From assembly GCA_001939145.1 (NCBI GenBank), contig LSRX01000701.1:85711-149710 (forward strand): 64,000 nt of DNA, given 5' to 3'. Origin of the DNA: Symbiodinium microadriaticum (Eukaryota; Sar; Dinophyceae; Suessiales; Symbiodiniaceae). Positions 21,297-30,862 of the stretch are shown here, piece by piece. Within the stretch, counting starts at the first letter, position 1; the number at the start of each line of letters is the position of its first letter. Below the pieces are notes generated by a model. It searched no databases and was not told where the DNA came from. It saw nothing but the letters and a program-made list of their open reading frames with translations. A program made the translations under genes and the position numbers.

Positions 21297-23064
21297 CTAA
21301 ATTGAGAAAGTGTCGTCATCATCCCTGCGTCGAGAAGTCGAGAGCTGTGATGGCTGCAGGGATGGCTGTGGCTTTCGCTTGAAGCGCCATATGACGGCCG
21401 TGAGTGCCGCGGCAGCACCGAAAATGATCACTGGCAGAGGGTTGTCTTCGTCTGTCGCTGCCAAGCTGATGCTCAGCGGCAGCCACAGTGAGCAAACCCC
21501 AAGAAAAGAGAGTGGCGTGACAATGAAGACGGCCAACCAGCGAGAGGAAACACGCTTCTCTATCGAGGAGCCTAAAATCCAGAGTGGAATGCTGACCCTC
21601 AGTGAGAAGAGCAGGGCCACACCTACGATGCCCCAATCCACAAAGTGTCTTAGGCACCCGATTGAGATGACAGGACGGCGGTCAATCGTCTCGGCCCAAC
21701 GAGCGATGAAGTCTGCCAACCAAGGCACAATGCAAAAGACGGCCATGTAGACAACATATTGAAATGGCAAGCCGATTCCCATTCCGTTCGCAATTTTGGG
21801 GGCCACACGCTGACGGACTGATGCGTTGAACCCCTCCAAATGCGGATCAGACCCGTCTTCTGTCTCAGTCACCCAGCAATCTTGGATGGCTTCGTAAACA
21901 AGCTGGCGGTCACATGGGAGTGGCTCACCGGTGCGAGGGTGCACGTGCGAGTGACTGCAACAGTAACACTTCGAATCCTGGATGCGAAAGCTCGCGAGTT
22001 GCTGTGGTACCTCCTGAAGCTCAGACATCAGCCCTATGCCAACATAGAAGGACAGCGGCACCAGCAAAGAACAGAAACCCAACATGGCCGTCGTGATGGT
22101 CAACCGACTGGTAGCGTCGTCTCCCCAGCTGCCAAGCCCACCGTACCTGATCAGAGCGAAGTAATAGCTTGCCAACAGGTGCCAGCAGCCAGCCGCCATC
22201 AGCAGCAGCAGGGTTGTCTTCTGAGGAATGATCCGGAGTCTGTTCAAGGAAGCCCTATCTCGCAAAAATGCGGAGATTTCGAACACGCACCAGAGGCGTG
22301 ACCTTGGTCCCTATGTTCACTCAAGTTACTATAAGATGTCAACCTGTGCATACGTAGACGAAGCGGTTAGACACCCTGGCGCCACCAGCTCCCGAAGGAG
22401 CGGGCTGCGTTTTCGGTAGGAACCCAAACAAGAATATGTAAAAGGGACATTCGCAAAGACCAAGCGACAGGTACTGAGGGCTAAGCAGCACGACCAGCTC
22501 CCGGGAGCTCAGAAGGAAGGCACCAAGACTCTGAATGCCCTCCTGCTTCAACTCCTCGTCGTGCTGTGGCACGCAAAGCTTGTCCAAGAAGACTACGAGG
22601 GGTCGACAGAAGATGGCCCGTATGCGCTGCCAGAACAAAAAGATAGTCAAGTAGACCGCATAGACAATCGACAATGTCCATGTCTGGTCTGGGATCACTC
22701 TACATGCTCGCAGTGTGCCCACCAACACGCTCACCAGGAATGAGATGGTGAAGGCAGGCCCAGAGTTGAAAATCATGAGCAGGGATAGGAACTTCAGCCA
22801 GCGGGATGAAGCCCACTCGTGGCTGAGGAATGCGTCGTAGGCTTTCGTGGGTCGGCTGAGCTGGTAGTTCTTGGGATCCACATTGAACATGCCTTGATCA
22901 GGGGTCCTCCAATGTCGGCCCCAGTTGGACAAAGCCACGTGTAACGGGACCCCGCGAAGCATCTCGGGTCGTGCTACAGTACGAAGCGATCTCTGCTGTC
23001 CCACAAGCGATGTACTAGGTATGGAACGCGTCGTGGCCTGCGTTTTGACAGCATCTTCGTCCAT
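21297..23064 (-). CDS. TIR-like multi-pass membrane protein, copy 1 (two exons)
   Basis: Function is inferred: a TIR-fold signalling or NAD-cleaving protein in a membrane. Exon 1 starts at ATG 23,064, with an in-frame TAA about 40 bp upstream. It carries the TIR box YDAFLSHEW (residues 76-84), two hydrophobic segments (about 88-117 and 129-145), FLDKLC (159-164) and GAFL...ELVVLLSPQYL (181-199). Exon 2 opens with RLWCVFEIS, where the Glu aligns with the catalytic Glu of TIR NADases. It continues with six membrane segments, a conserved Cys/His-rich loop (CYCCSHSHVH) with CDRQLVYEAI, and a basic/acidic tail ending DDDDTFSI. The intron is either 22,311-22,353 (GT-AG, 43 bp, 574 residues) or runs from the GT at 22,460 (about 150 bp, about 538 residues). 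The longer one joins PQYLS to RLWCVFE as expected for the fold, and I prefer it. The TM segment inserted between the TIR boxes is unusual. Copy 2 is similar throughout. Confidence 0.85.
22311..22460 (-). other. Intron of TIR-like gene copy 1 (boundaries uncertain)
   Basis: Stop codons (TGA, TAG) in all continuing frames at 22,311-22,342 force an intron before RLWCVFE. The acceptor ACATAG|GGACC is at 22,311. Possible donors are GT at 22,460, GT at 22,380 or GT at 22,353. The segment between 22,353 and 22,460 stays open by chance or is coding. Copy 2 has the same sites (acceptor at 28,296). Confidence 0.6.
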
Positions 23065-24474
23065 AGCGCTAACGAGAGGTGCTTCACAGCTTGCTCCTTG
23101 CCCTTAGAACTCCCCGACTTTAGGGCATAAAGCTTCCTGTAGTTCTGTCCACTGCAAAGCCGTTCTAAACCTGTTGAGTTTAGCATTGGTCCACGCACGG
23201 GCCCTGTACAAGCCAAAATGCACTTGACAGAAGAGACATGCCGCTGACAGAACACAGGTTCCTTCGTGCTTGTCCGATCTCTAGTCTATGGCCGCATCAA
23301 TTCCACGGATTTCCACCTCATCATTCCCACGCCCGAACAGTCTGAGTCGCGAACAGGCCGGCGCTCCAGTTCGCCGTCCACCGGAGCCTCAAGTGGTCCC
23401 GCTGCACAGTGGTGAACTCAGAACTGGTACATGTCCCTTGGAAGAACTCTTCGACAGCGGGGTTGGTTTGGACTTTTGTGCTCTGACGGTTGCGTCTGGG
23501 AGAGATCCTCCCAAGATGTCTCGCAAGTAATCCGAAGTAAGCGCGTCCCTAAACCCTAAACTCTGAGCCCGAAGCCATTTTAAGGCTGGTGCCAGGGCTG
23601 CTGCAGGCTTGTTCGACACCTTCCTAAGCACTGCTCTCCATGCTCCAACTTCTCTGCTTGTTGGCCATTGTGGGCAATCGTAGATCCGGTGTCATGCCCT
23701 GTGAAGAAATAACCAAATGACTAAGTCATTGCTAAATCTTGTCAACAAGTCTCTCAGGCTTTATTGAAGCCGTCTCGCGGTGTGATGCGCTGTTTTCGAG
23801 CAATCCATGCACAGAGCAAATCAGAGCATGCAATCAGGCTGAACCAGGCTTCGTCGAAGCTGCAGGAAAACGCACCAAACATCCGTGAACCGTGCGACAG
23901 ACCCAGTGCTTTTTCGATCTTGACCCACAGGTTGAGAGTCTGCCCGTGCGGCCTCGGAACCTGTGTGCATTTTGCACAGTTCAGACAGGCTCGGAAGACC
24001 GCCAACACATCTGATCACATCTTGTAGCAGTGTAGCATGATGCCAGTCCTCTGCACCTGCGCGAACCTACCTCAGAGGATCGAAAATTCTGCGGCCCTAG
24101 AAGTCGGGAGGAAGAGTGAACAAATCAGCATCGCTTCAAAATACAAGTACTACTCGATGGCGATTCTTGCTCCCTATAAACTCTACGACTTTTTTTTTGA
24201 ACCCATGCTGATGCCAAGATTTAGCACGAGAAGTGACATGTCAACAGAGCAGCTTACTTCCACAGCAAACCACGCCGGGACAAATAGTAACTAGTAACTG
24301 CACGCGGAGCAACTAAATCACTCTAAGCCGCTAAAAGATGTAAAATTCGTATAATTGACTACGCACATACTGAATACGACAGTGATGTACCATAGTTACA
24401 TCACTGGCAGGCCATCTGCTATAACATATCACAATGACCCACTATAGCTACTCTAATATTATAAGTTCTCTCCT

Positions 24475-24820
24475 CCCCTAAACCCGAAGCCCTCAACCCC
24501 TAAACTTAAGCCCTCAACCCCTGAACCCTAAGCCCTCAACTCCTGAACCCTAAACCCTCAACCCCTTTTGCATCCGGTCTGCAGCGACTCTACCGGGAAA
24601 GACGTGTATCCTCGCTATCCTCGCTACCCCTAAACCCCAAAGCCCTAAACTTAACCCAAAACCCTAAACCTCCTCCTTCCAGGCTATCGGAGACTCCGAT
24701 CCGAGGGCCCCGGAAACCTCAGAACTCCGCCCGCGTCGCCGACTCCAAAAGTCTGCTCTGGAGCTCCTCCGAAGGGCTTTCTTAGGGTTTAGGGTTTAGG
24801 GTTTTAGGGTTTAGGGTTGT
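24475..24820. repeat. CCCTAAA arrays and bracketed module 5
   Basis: Degenerate CCCTAAACC, CCCTCAACC and CCCTGAACC repeats run from 24,475 to 24,567 and again from 24,622 to 24,670. After about 110 bp containing GGAGACTCCGATCCGAGG and TCTGGAGCTCCTCC, a reversed TTTAGGG array follows at 24,782-24,820. The interior repeats at 19,430-19,500, where both telomere-like arms are missing. Confidence 0.85.
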
Positions 24821-25090
24821 GTAATGGTCATAAGAATAATCATAGTAACAAGAACATGAATAGTCATAATAATAATAGCAAGATTAACAATCATAGTCAT
24901 AATAAACAGTTGTTTACTATTAATCGCATAAAATAGTAACAATACTACTAGTTGTAGTAACATTGTAGTACAGTAGAACACAATGTAAGATAATCTGGCA
25001 TACAGCATAGCATAAGATCGTATAGCAGAATTAGACTAGTCGGATAAACTATGATATGATATGACATGCTACAATCATAGTAACGTCTTA
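24821..25090. other. AT-rich spacer of unit B
   Basis: About 270 bp of AATAATCATAGTAA-like sequence with no counterpart in unit A. It looks like a decayed microsatellite, and no gene is seen. Confidence 0.5.
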
Positions 25091-25385
25091 GAATGTCGTA
25101 TGTTAAAAAATCAAAGGGGGTTTCATGGGGCCTTATACGAGGGCTTTCTAGGGTTGTGTTGTATAACTGTACATTGGGGGTGTATAGGGCTTTGAAGGGT
25201 GTACTGGAGCAGATCATCATGGTCAACACGGTAGTGCGCAGGAGCTGTATGGAAGAGCAATGCACAAGACTAGCTATGGCAAGAGAAGTGCTGAAAACAA
25301 CCATGATTGTAGCAGCTGGCCAGCATAGCAACTTCCTGTGGCTTTCGCGCGCGCTCGTGTGTGTGTGTGTGTGTGTGAGAGCTTC

Positions 25386-25442
25386 GAGGTTTGCAACCTG
25401 CCTTCGACTCTCGCAACTCGGGCGCTCCAGGCGCGAGGCGCT
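25386..25442. repeat. Dispersed CTCTCGCAACTCGG module, copy at 25.4 kb
   Basis: CGACTCTCGCAACTCGGG then GCTCCAGGCGCGAGGCGC follows a GT microsatellite and is collinear with the copy at 19.97 kb. Confidence 0.6.
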
Positions 25443-26074
25443 GCGAAGGTTTCGTTGGCACATAGTCATCGAGTGACGTTGGGAAAGGACTCAAGCCAGG
25501 TCTACCAAACGCAAGTAACAACCAGAATCCAGAATCCAGTATCTGTCAGACCAGACTTCTATGCAAGCTTCAGTCTATTTCAGGATGGAAGGCTTGCCGC
25601 ATCGACTCTGATGCAAGCTCTTTTTTTGTTAAACCGGCCCTCTTCATCCTGCAGACGTCTGCGCTCTGGCCGAGCCATGGGCCCTCCTTCTCGTGTACTT
25701 CACACTAAGGATCTCTTGGAGATCTGCCGCTCTCCGCCGAGCGCCTGCCTTCCAGGACCAGCCAACTCAGCAGAACAAAGACCCACGGCGGGTTGACACT
25801 GAGCAAGTTCGGAACTGGATCCCCTCACACGTTCCATGTCGCACTATGTAGGACTTCGAGGGTTCAGGCTATCGACACTCTTCGACACTCACTCAGAGGA
25901 AAAACGGATATTCATTTCGGTAAGCAAAAAAGGCACCACGACCTTGAAGCTTGAGTCTTCAAGCCAAAGATCCTCGTCCTCATCGCAAAGCCAACGCGCT
26001 TGAAGATGATGGAAGGGCTTTGCCCAAATCCTGCTGCCCGAAGACATCATGCTCCTCTCTCTGGAAAAGAACGA

Positions 26075-26450
26075 ACGTAAGCACGGCTAGACATGGTGGA
26101 AACAGTAGCATTGTTTGCAGCATGGATGGCAGCAACAGAAATGAAATGCGGCTGGCAGTGTACTAAGATTGCATGTGTGCCTGCACTGGGCAGGTTCTCC
26201 CGAAGATGGCTTGGCCAACTTCGACAAAGCCCTGCGTCAGAAGGATTTTGCGGAGAGGATCTTCCCCGCTCGCACCATCGATGCCAAAATGTAACGGGAT
26301 CAGCACAGGTATGGGAAGGGATGCTAGGTGCAGGATCACCAACATACCGAATAGCATACCCAATGTGCCCATGTATTTATTTGTCATATACCTAATCACA
26401 AACCCTGCTGCGGCCTCGCAGCGGCCTTGCCGCAGGAGCAATATTGCATG
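26075..26450 (-). repeat. Partial repeat of the gene's downstream flank
   Basis: Matches both 20,650-21,190 and 26,645-27,190: GCACGGCTAGACATGGTG at the start and GCCGCAGGAGCAATATTG at the end are shared anchors. It is shortened in the middle relative to both. Confidence 0.75.
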
Positions 26451-26499
26451 CTAGACACCACAGGCGACGCCCATCACGGCCTGGCCTTGCCAAGTTTCA

Positions 26500-26635
26500 A
26501 AACACTGCATGAGGCACTGAGACTCATGCCCCTGCATAAGTTGACACTGCAATAGGTCATTAATGCGTGAAGCTGTTGTCATCATCCCTGCTTCGAGTGG
26601 AAGTCGAGCGCTTTGATGGCTGTGGCCACACATAT
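26500..26635 (-). pseudogene. Relic of the 3' end of a third TIR-like gene copy
   Basis: TCATCATCCCTGC, GAAGTCGAG and GATGGCTG blocks match the last codons of both intact genes (21,310-21,370 and 27,295-27,355). The flanking GAGGCACTGAGACTCAT matches their downstream flank. Only the C-terminal tail region survives, and it runs into unrelated TATATA sequence. It shows that a third gene copy once stood in the array or that the end was re-copied. Confidence 0.7.
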
Positions 26636-27281
26636 ATATATAGAAGGAAGGAAAAAACACTAAGCACGCCTAGACATGGTGCAAGCAATAGCAATGCTAG
26701 CAGCAGGAATTGCAACAACAAAATGAAATGCGGCTGGCAATGCACTAAGACATACCGTGAGCCGAAGATGGCTTGGCCAGCTTCGAAGAAACCCCTTCGT
26801 TAGAGGGATTCTATGGAGAGGATCTTCGTACCTCGTGCCCTTGATGCCTGAAGGAAAAAAGGCGTGCCTGTGGTCTGGGATGCTCATCACATGTACGGGA
26901 ACGGACAGTAGCACTTGCTATGATGCCAATAGGGCGATGCTAGGCAGGCCGCAGCCTTTATCACCAGACCCGGCGTCAGGCTCACACACACACACACAAT
27001 CAACGGAGGCAAGTCTACGAGTCTTGCCCGAAATTAAAGCCCTCTGGAGAACAGCCATAAGCCGTGAGAAATGCCCATACAGCGCCAGCACATGGCACGC
27101 CTGCTGCTTCGCAAACGTGACAGTCTGTACAAGCATCCTTTATCATAACTGCATACCGCGCAACGGCCTAGCCGCAGGAGCAGTATTGTATACTAAGTCT
27201 AAAACATGCATGAGGCACTGAGACTCATTGCATCCTTTCACTCTTTTTGTGTATGCAGTGATGTGACACTGCAGTTGGCAG

Positions 27282-29052
27282 CTAAATTGAGAAAGTGTCG
27301 TCATCATCCCTGCGTCGAGAAGTCGAGATCTGTGATGGCTGCAGGGATGGCTGTGGCTCTCGCTTCACGTGCCAGAGGAAGGCCGTGAGTGCTGCGCCGG
27401 AACCGAAAATGATCACTGGCAGAGGGTTGTCTTCGTGTGTCGCTGCCAGGCTAATTCCCAGCGGCAGCCACAGTGAGCAAACAGCCAGAAAAGAGAGTGG
27501 CGTGACAATGAAGACGGCCAACCAGCGAGAGGAAAGTCGCTTCTCTATCCAGGAGCCTAAAATCCAGAGCCAAATGGCGACCCTCAGTGAGAAGAGCAGG
27601 GCCAAACCTACGATGCCCCATGTGACAAAGTGTCTTAGGCTCCAGATAGAGATGACAGGACGGCGGTCAATCGTCTCGGCCCAAAGAGCGATGAAGTCTG
27701 CCAACCAAGGCACAATGCAAAAGACGGCCGTGCAAACAACATGTTGAAATGGCAAGCCGATTCCCATTCCGTTCGCGATTTTGGGGGCCACACGCTGACG
27801 GACTGATGCGTTGAACCTCTCCAAATGCGGATCAGACCCGTCTTCTGTCTCAGCCACCCACCAATCTTGGATGGCTTCGTAAACGAGCTGGCGGTCACAT
27901 GGGAGTGGCTCACCGGTGCGAGGGTGCACGTGCGAGTGACTACAACAGTAACACTTCGAATCCTGGATGCGAAAGCTCGCGAGTTGCCGTGGTACCTCCT
28001 GAAGCTCAGACATCAGCCCTATGCCAACATAGAAGGACAGCGGGACCAGCAAAGAACAGAAACCCAACATGGCCGCTGTGAAGGTCAACCCACTGGTAGC
28101 GGCGCCTCCCCAGCTGCTAAGCACACCATACCTGATCAGAGAAAAGTAGTAGCTTGCCAACAGGTGCCAGCAGCCAGCCACCATCAGCAGCAGCAGGGTT
28201 GTGTTCTGAGGAATGATCCGGAGTCTGTTCAAGGAAGCCCTATCTCGCAGAAACGTGGAGATTTCGAACACGCACCAGAGGCGTGACCTTGGTCCCTATG
28301 TTCACTCAAGTTACTATAAGATGTCAACCTGTGCATACGTAGACGAAGCGGTTAGACACCCTGGCGCCACCAGCTCCCGAAGGAGCGGGCTGCGTTTTCG
28401 GTAGGAACCCAAACAAGAATATGTAAAAGGACCATTCACAAAGACCAAGCGACAGGTACTGAGGGCTAAGCAGCACAACCAGCTCCCGGGAGCTCAGAAG
28501 GAAGGCACCAAGACTCTGAATGCCCTCCTGCTTCAACTCCTCGTCGTGCTGTGCCACGCAAAGCTTGTCCAAGAAAACCACGAGGGGTCGACAGAAGATG
28601 GCCCGTATGCGCTGCCAGAACAAAAAGATAGTAAAGTAGACCGCGTGGACAATGGACACTGTCCATGTCTGGTCTGGGATCACTCTACATGCTCGCAGTG
28701 TGCCCACCAACACGCTCACCAGGAATGAGATGGCGAAGGCAGGCTTAGAGTTGAAAATCATGAGCAGGGATAGGAACTTCAGCCAGCGGGATGAAGCCCA
28801 CTCGTGGCTGAGGAATGCGTCGTAGGCTTTCGTGGGCCGGCTGAGCTGGTAGTTCTTGGGATCCACATTGAACATGCCTTGATCAGGGGCCCTCCAATGT
28901 CGGCCCCAGTTGGACAAAGCCACGTGTAACGGGACCCCGCGAAACAGCTCGGGTCGCGATACAGTACGAAGCGATCTCTGCTGTCCCACAGGCGATGTAC
29001 TAGGTATGGAAAGTGTCGTGGCCTGCGCTTTGACAGCATCATCTTGGTCCAT
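27282..29052 (-). CDS. TIR-like multi-pass membrane protein, copy 2 (two exons)
   Basis: Paralogue of the gene at 21,297-23,064, in the same orientation and about 5,985 bp away. ATG is at 29,052 (one extra codon near the N-terminus compared with copy 1), and the stop is at 27,282. All landmarks are kept: YDAFLSHEW, FLDKLC, LVVLLSPQYL, RLWCVFEIS, CYCCSHSHVH, CDRQLVYEAI and DDDDTFSI. The intron again ends at ACATAG (28,296), with donors at 28,338 or about 28,445. No indel breaks the frame anywhere in about 1.7 kb of coding sequence. Replacements cluster in the hydrophobic segments (for example FLGVCSLW to FLAVCSLW and HFVDWG to HFVTWG), while the TIR boxes and the loop after membrane segment 4 are nearly unchanged. 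Regulation is unknown. Dinoflagellates usually transcribe such arrays as precursors and trans-splice a leader, but I see no leader gene here. Confidence 0.85.
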
Positions 29053-29151
29053 AGCGCTAACGAACCACGAAGATCTTCTGATGAGCTGCTTAGAGCTATC
29101 CGGCGTTTATGGCATAGAGGTTTCTGTAGTTCTGTCAGTGTTCTGTCCATG

Positions 29152-29488
29152 TCAATCCGGTCCAGATCTGTGCATGCCGCCATGGTGTAAAGTAATCTTC
29201 GATTCAGCGTGCTTTTTTTGGCAGTTTTCTAAAGCAAAGCGAAGCCGGAACTTGGAAACGGCATGGAGGAACACACTCCAAGAATGCTCTACTCGGACCG
29301 TCATCAAGGAATCAGGCTCACTGCCTGGATTGCGACTCCCCCAGGCCTGTGCTTTGCACTGTGCCACCTCCAAGACATCGGCAATGATTCCTCACGGAAG
29401 CGTCCCGGGAAGGAGCTACACGGCTCGGAGAAACGAGCACTTATAAATCCGAATACTGTCTCCTTCTAGCCTTACATGTCTAGAACTA

Positions 29489-29529
<41 letters not shown>

Positions 29530-30424
29530 CTAGTAGTAGTACTAGTAATTATTACTATTAGTACTTAGTCTAGCATACGGAAAAAACCCCTATTCTAAGC
29601 ATGAATGATGCATGGTCCCGGCCTTGGGACTGCGCCCGGGCGATGACAAGAAGCAGGGCATCGAGGTTCTCCTCAGACCTTGGGGCGAGTTGCTGAGACT
29701 CTTCGACATCTTGGACATCTAGGAGTTTATAGGACATCATTTTTGGGGTTTTGTAAGACATCTTGGGGCGGTCTCTACCCAAAAATGCTTCCAGGACACA
29801 AAGCAGCCTGGAGCACATGTCTCAGCTCAGCGGCTTCCCCTCGCAGGCATACCAGAACTCTGCATTACTCAACTGAGGGTTCCGTTTTGCAGTTGCCGGG
29901 ACCTATCTCCAACGGCTGCTCAGCTCCAGATAGCGACATCCGATGGACAGCAGTCAGCTGACTCGTGGTGTCAGGCATTCCTCGAGGCAGAACAGTATGT
30001 ACTGGCAGGCAAAGTGAAGATTTTCCACTCCCTCTGCCTGAGGTGCATGAAAGAGGCGAGCTCCGTCGAGGTACCAACTTGTCAGGCTCTTTTTGCGGTT
30101 GTCATCCGGAATAATTTCCTGCGCTGGCATGTTCGGAACATGTAGTGTAGAGTCTAGAGCTTTAAGCAGAGGTGCCACGAGCTGCCCTTGATAATACAAG
30201 ATGGGCTCAGATTGACAGGTGCCCGCAAGAAATCTTATCCTGCAGTACATCTGCAGTCCATGAGAAGGATGCAACTCGCTCTGAATGCATACTTTCGGGC
30301 TAACGTTGTCACGAACCTGTGTAACCTTGTCCCCAAACCTGCAAATTCCACACCTAGCTGCTTGTGAAGAATGGTATAAACTGGTGCACTCGAAGTAAGA
30401 ACAGTTGTAATAGCAATAGTACAA
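29152..30424 (-). CDS. Candidate multi-exon gene upstream of TIR-like copy 2 (minus strand)
   Basis: Three minus-strand frames lie in order: 30,424-29,954 (156 codons), 29,818-29,570 (82) and 29,373-29,152 (73). The first has a varied, globular-looking sequence with GICRFGDKVTQVRDNV, LAGTCQSEPILYYQGQ and GVENLHFACQYILFCLEECL. The second has a helical, acidic run (DVQDVEESQQLAPRSEENLD), and the third a basic one (SVFLHAVSKFRLRFALENCQ). They could be exons of one gene co-oriented with the TIR-like pair. No family is recognised and no splice pair is proven. A (TAG)n array at 29,489-29,555 lies between frames 2 and 3. Confidence 0.3.
29489..29556. repeat. (TAG)n trinucleotide microsatellite
   Basis: About 60 bp of GTA/TAG repeats with two TAC interruptions, of the same kind as the large array at 2.0-2.9 kb. 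Confidence 0.95.
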
Positions 30425-30576
30425 TCGTAACCATAAGAATTACACAGATCTGCAATTCGTGTCCTCCTCTGCATACCAATCGGAAACGCTCCGCCGGCAT
30501 TTTTCGGCAGATCGCGGGGTGGGTGACTCCTTGTCTGAGCAGCACAGGACTCTCACCGGCCATGCGTTGGGATGGT

Positions 30577-30652
30577 TAGAGAGAGAGCGAGAGAGAGAGA
30601 GAGAGAGAGAGGGAGACATGTATGTATGTATGTATGTATGTATGTATGTATG

Positions 30653-30696
<44 letters not shown>

Positions 30697-30862
30697 CATA
30701 CAGGGTTACATATGTATGCATATAAGTATATATGTATATATGAATGTACGAATGAATGAATGTATGTACGCATGTATACGTGCATGTGTGTGTATGTATG
30801 TATATCATATACAGATAAAAATAAACATACATGTATGTAGAGATACATAGGTAGGCAGGTTT
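30577..30862. repeat. GA, GTAT and TA compound microsatellite
   Basis: (GA)n at 30,577-30,612, then (ATGT)n, (TA)n and ATGTATGAATG-type repeats. Tyr/Ile/His-rich frames on both strands are artefacts. Confidence 0.95.

Larger units (their letters stand above)
18205..23110 (-). repeat. Tandem duplication unit A (gene-bearing)
   Basis: Comparison by eye with 23,110-29,110 shows collinear homology. 18,300 matches 23,205 (GTACAAGCCAAAATGCACTT). 19,430 matches 24,680 (GGAGACTCCGATCCGAGG). 19,690 matches 25,220, 20,160 matches 25,635, 20,650-21,190 matches 26,645-27,190, and the gene 21,297-23,064 matches 27,282-29,052. Spacer sequence differs by many 1-2-bp indels, whereas the gene does not. In the gene's direction the unit runs promoter, gene, then about 3 kb of spacer. 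Confidence 0.85.
23110..29110 (-). repeat. Tandem duplication unit B (gene-bearing, with internal partial repeat)
   Basis: This is the second unit of the duplication, about 1 kb longer than unit A. Part of the excess is an internal repeat: 26,075-26,450 and 26,645-27,190 both match 20,650-21,190 of unit A. A relic of the gene's 3' end sits between them. Telomere-like arrays at 24,475-24,820 are also larger than in unit A. Confidence 0.85.

Noticed and set aside
21310..22301. Plus-strand frames of 146-153 codons over the TIR-like genes (also 27,295-28,286)
   Set aside because: They are antisense shadows of the conserved minus-strand coding sequence.
24821..25090. AT-rich stretch as an organellar DNA insertion
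   Set aside because: No mitochondrial or plastid gene fragment can be read in it; it looks like decayed simple sequence.
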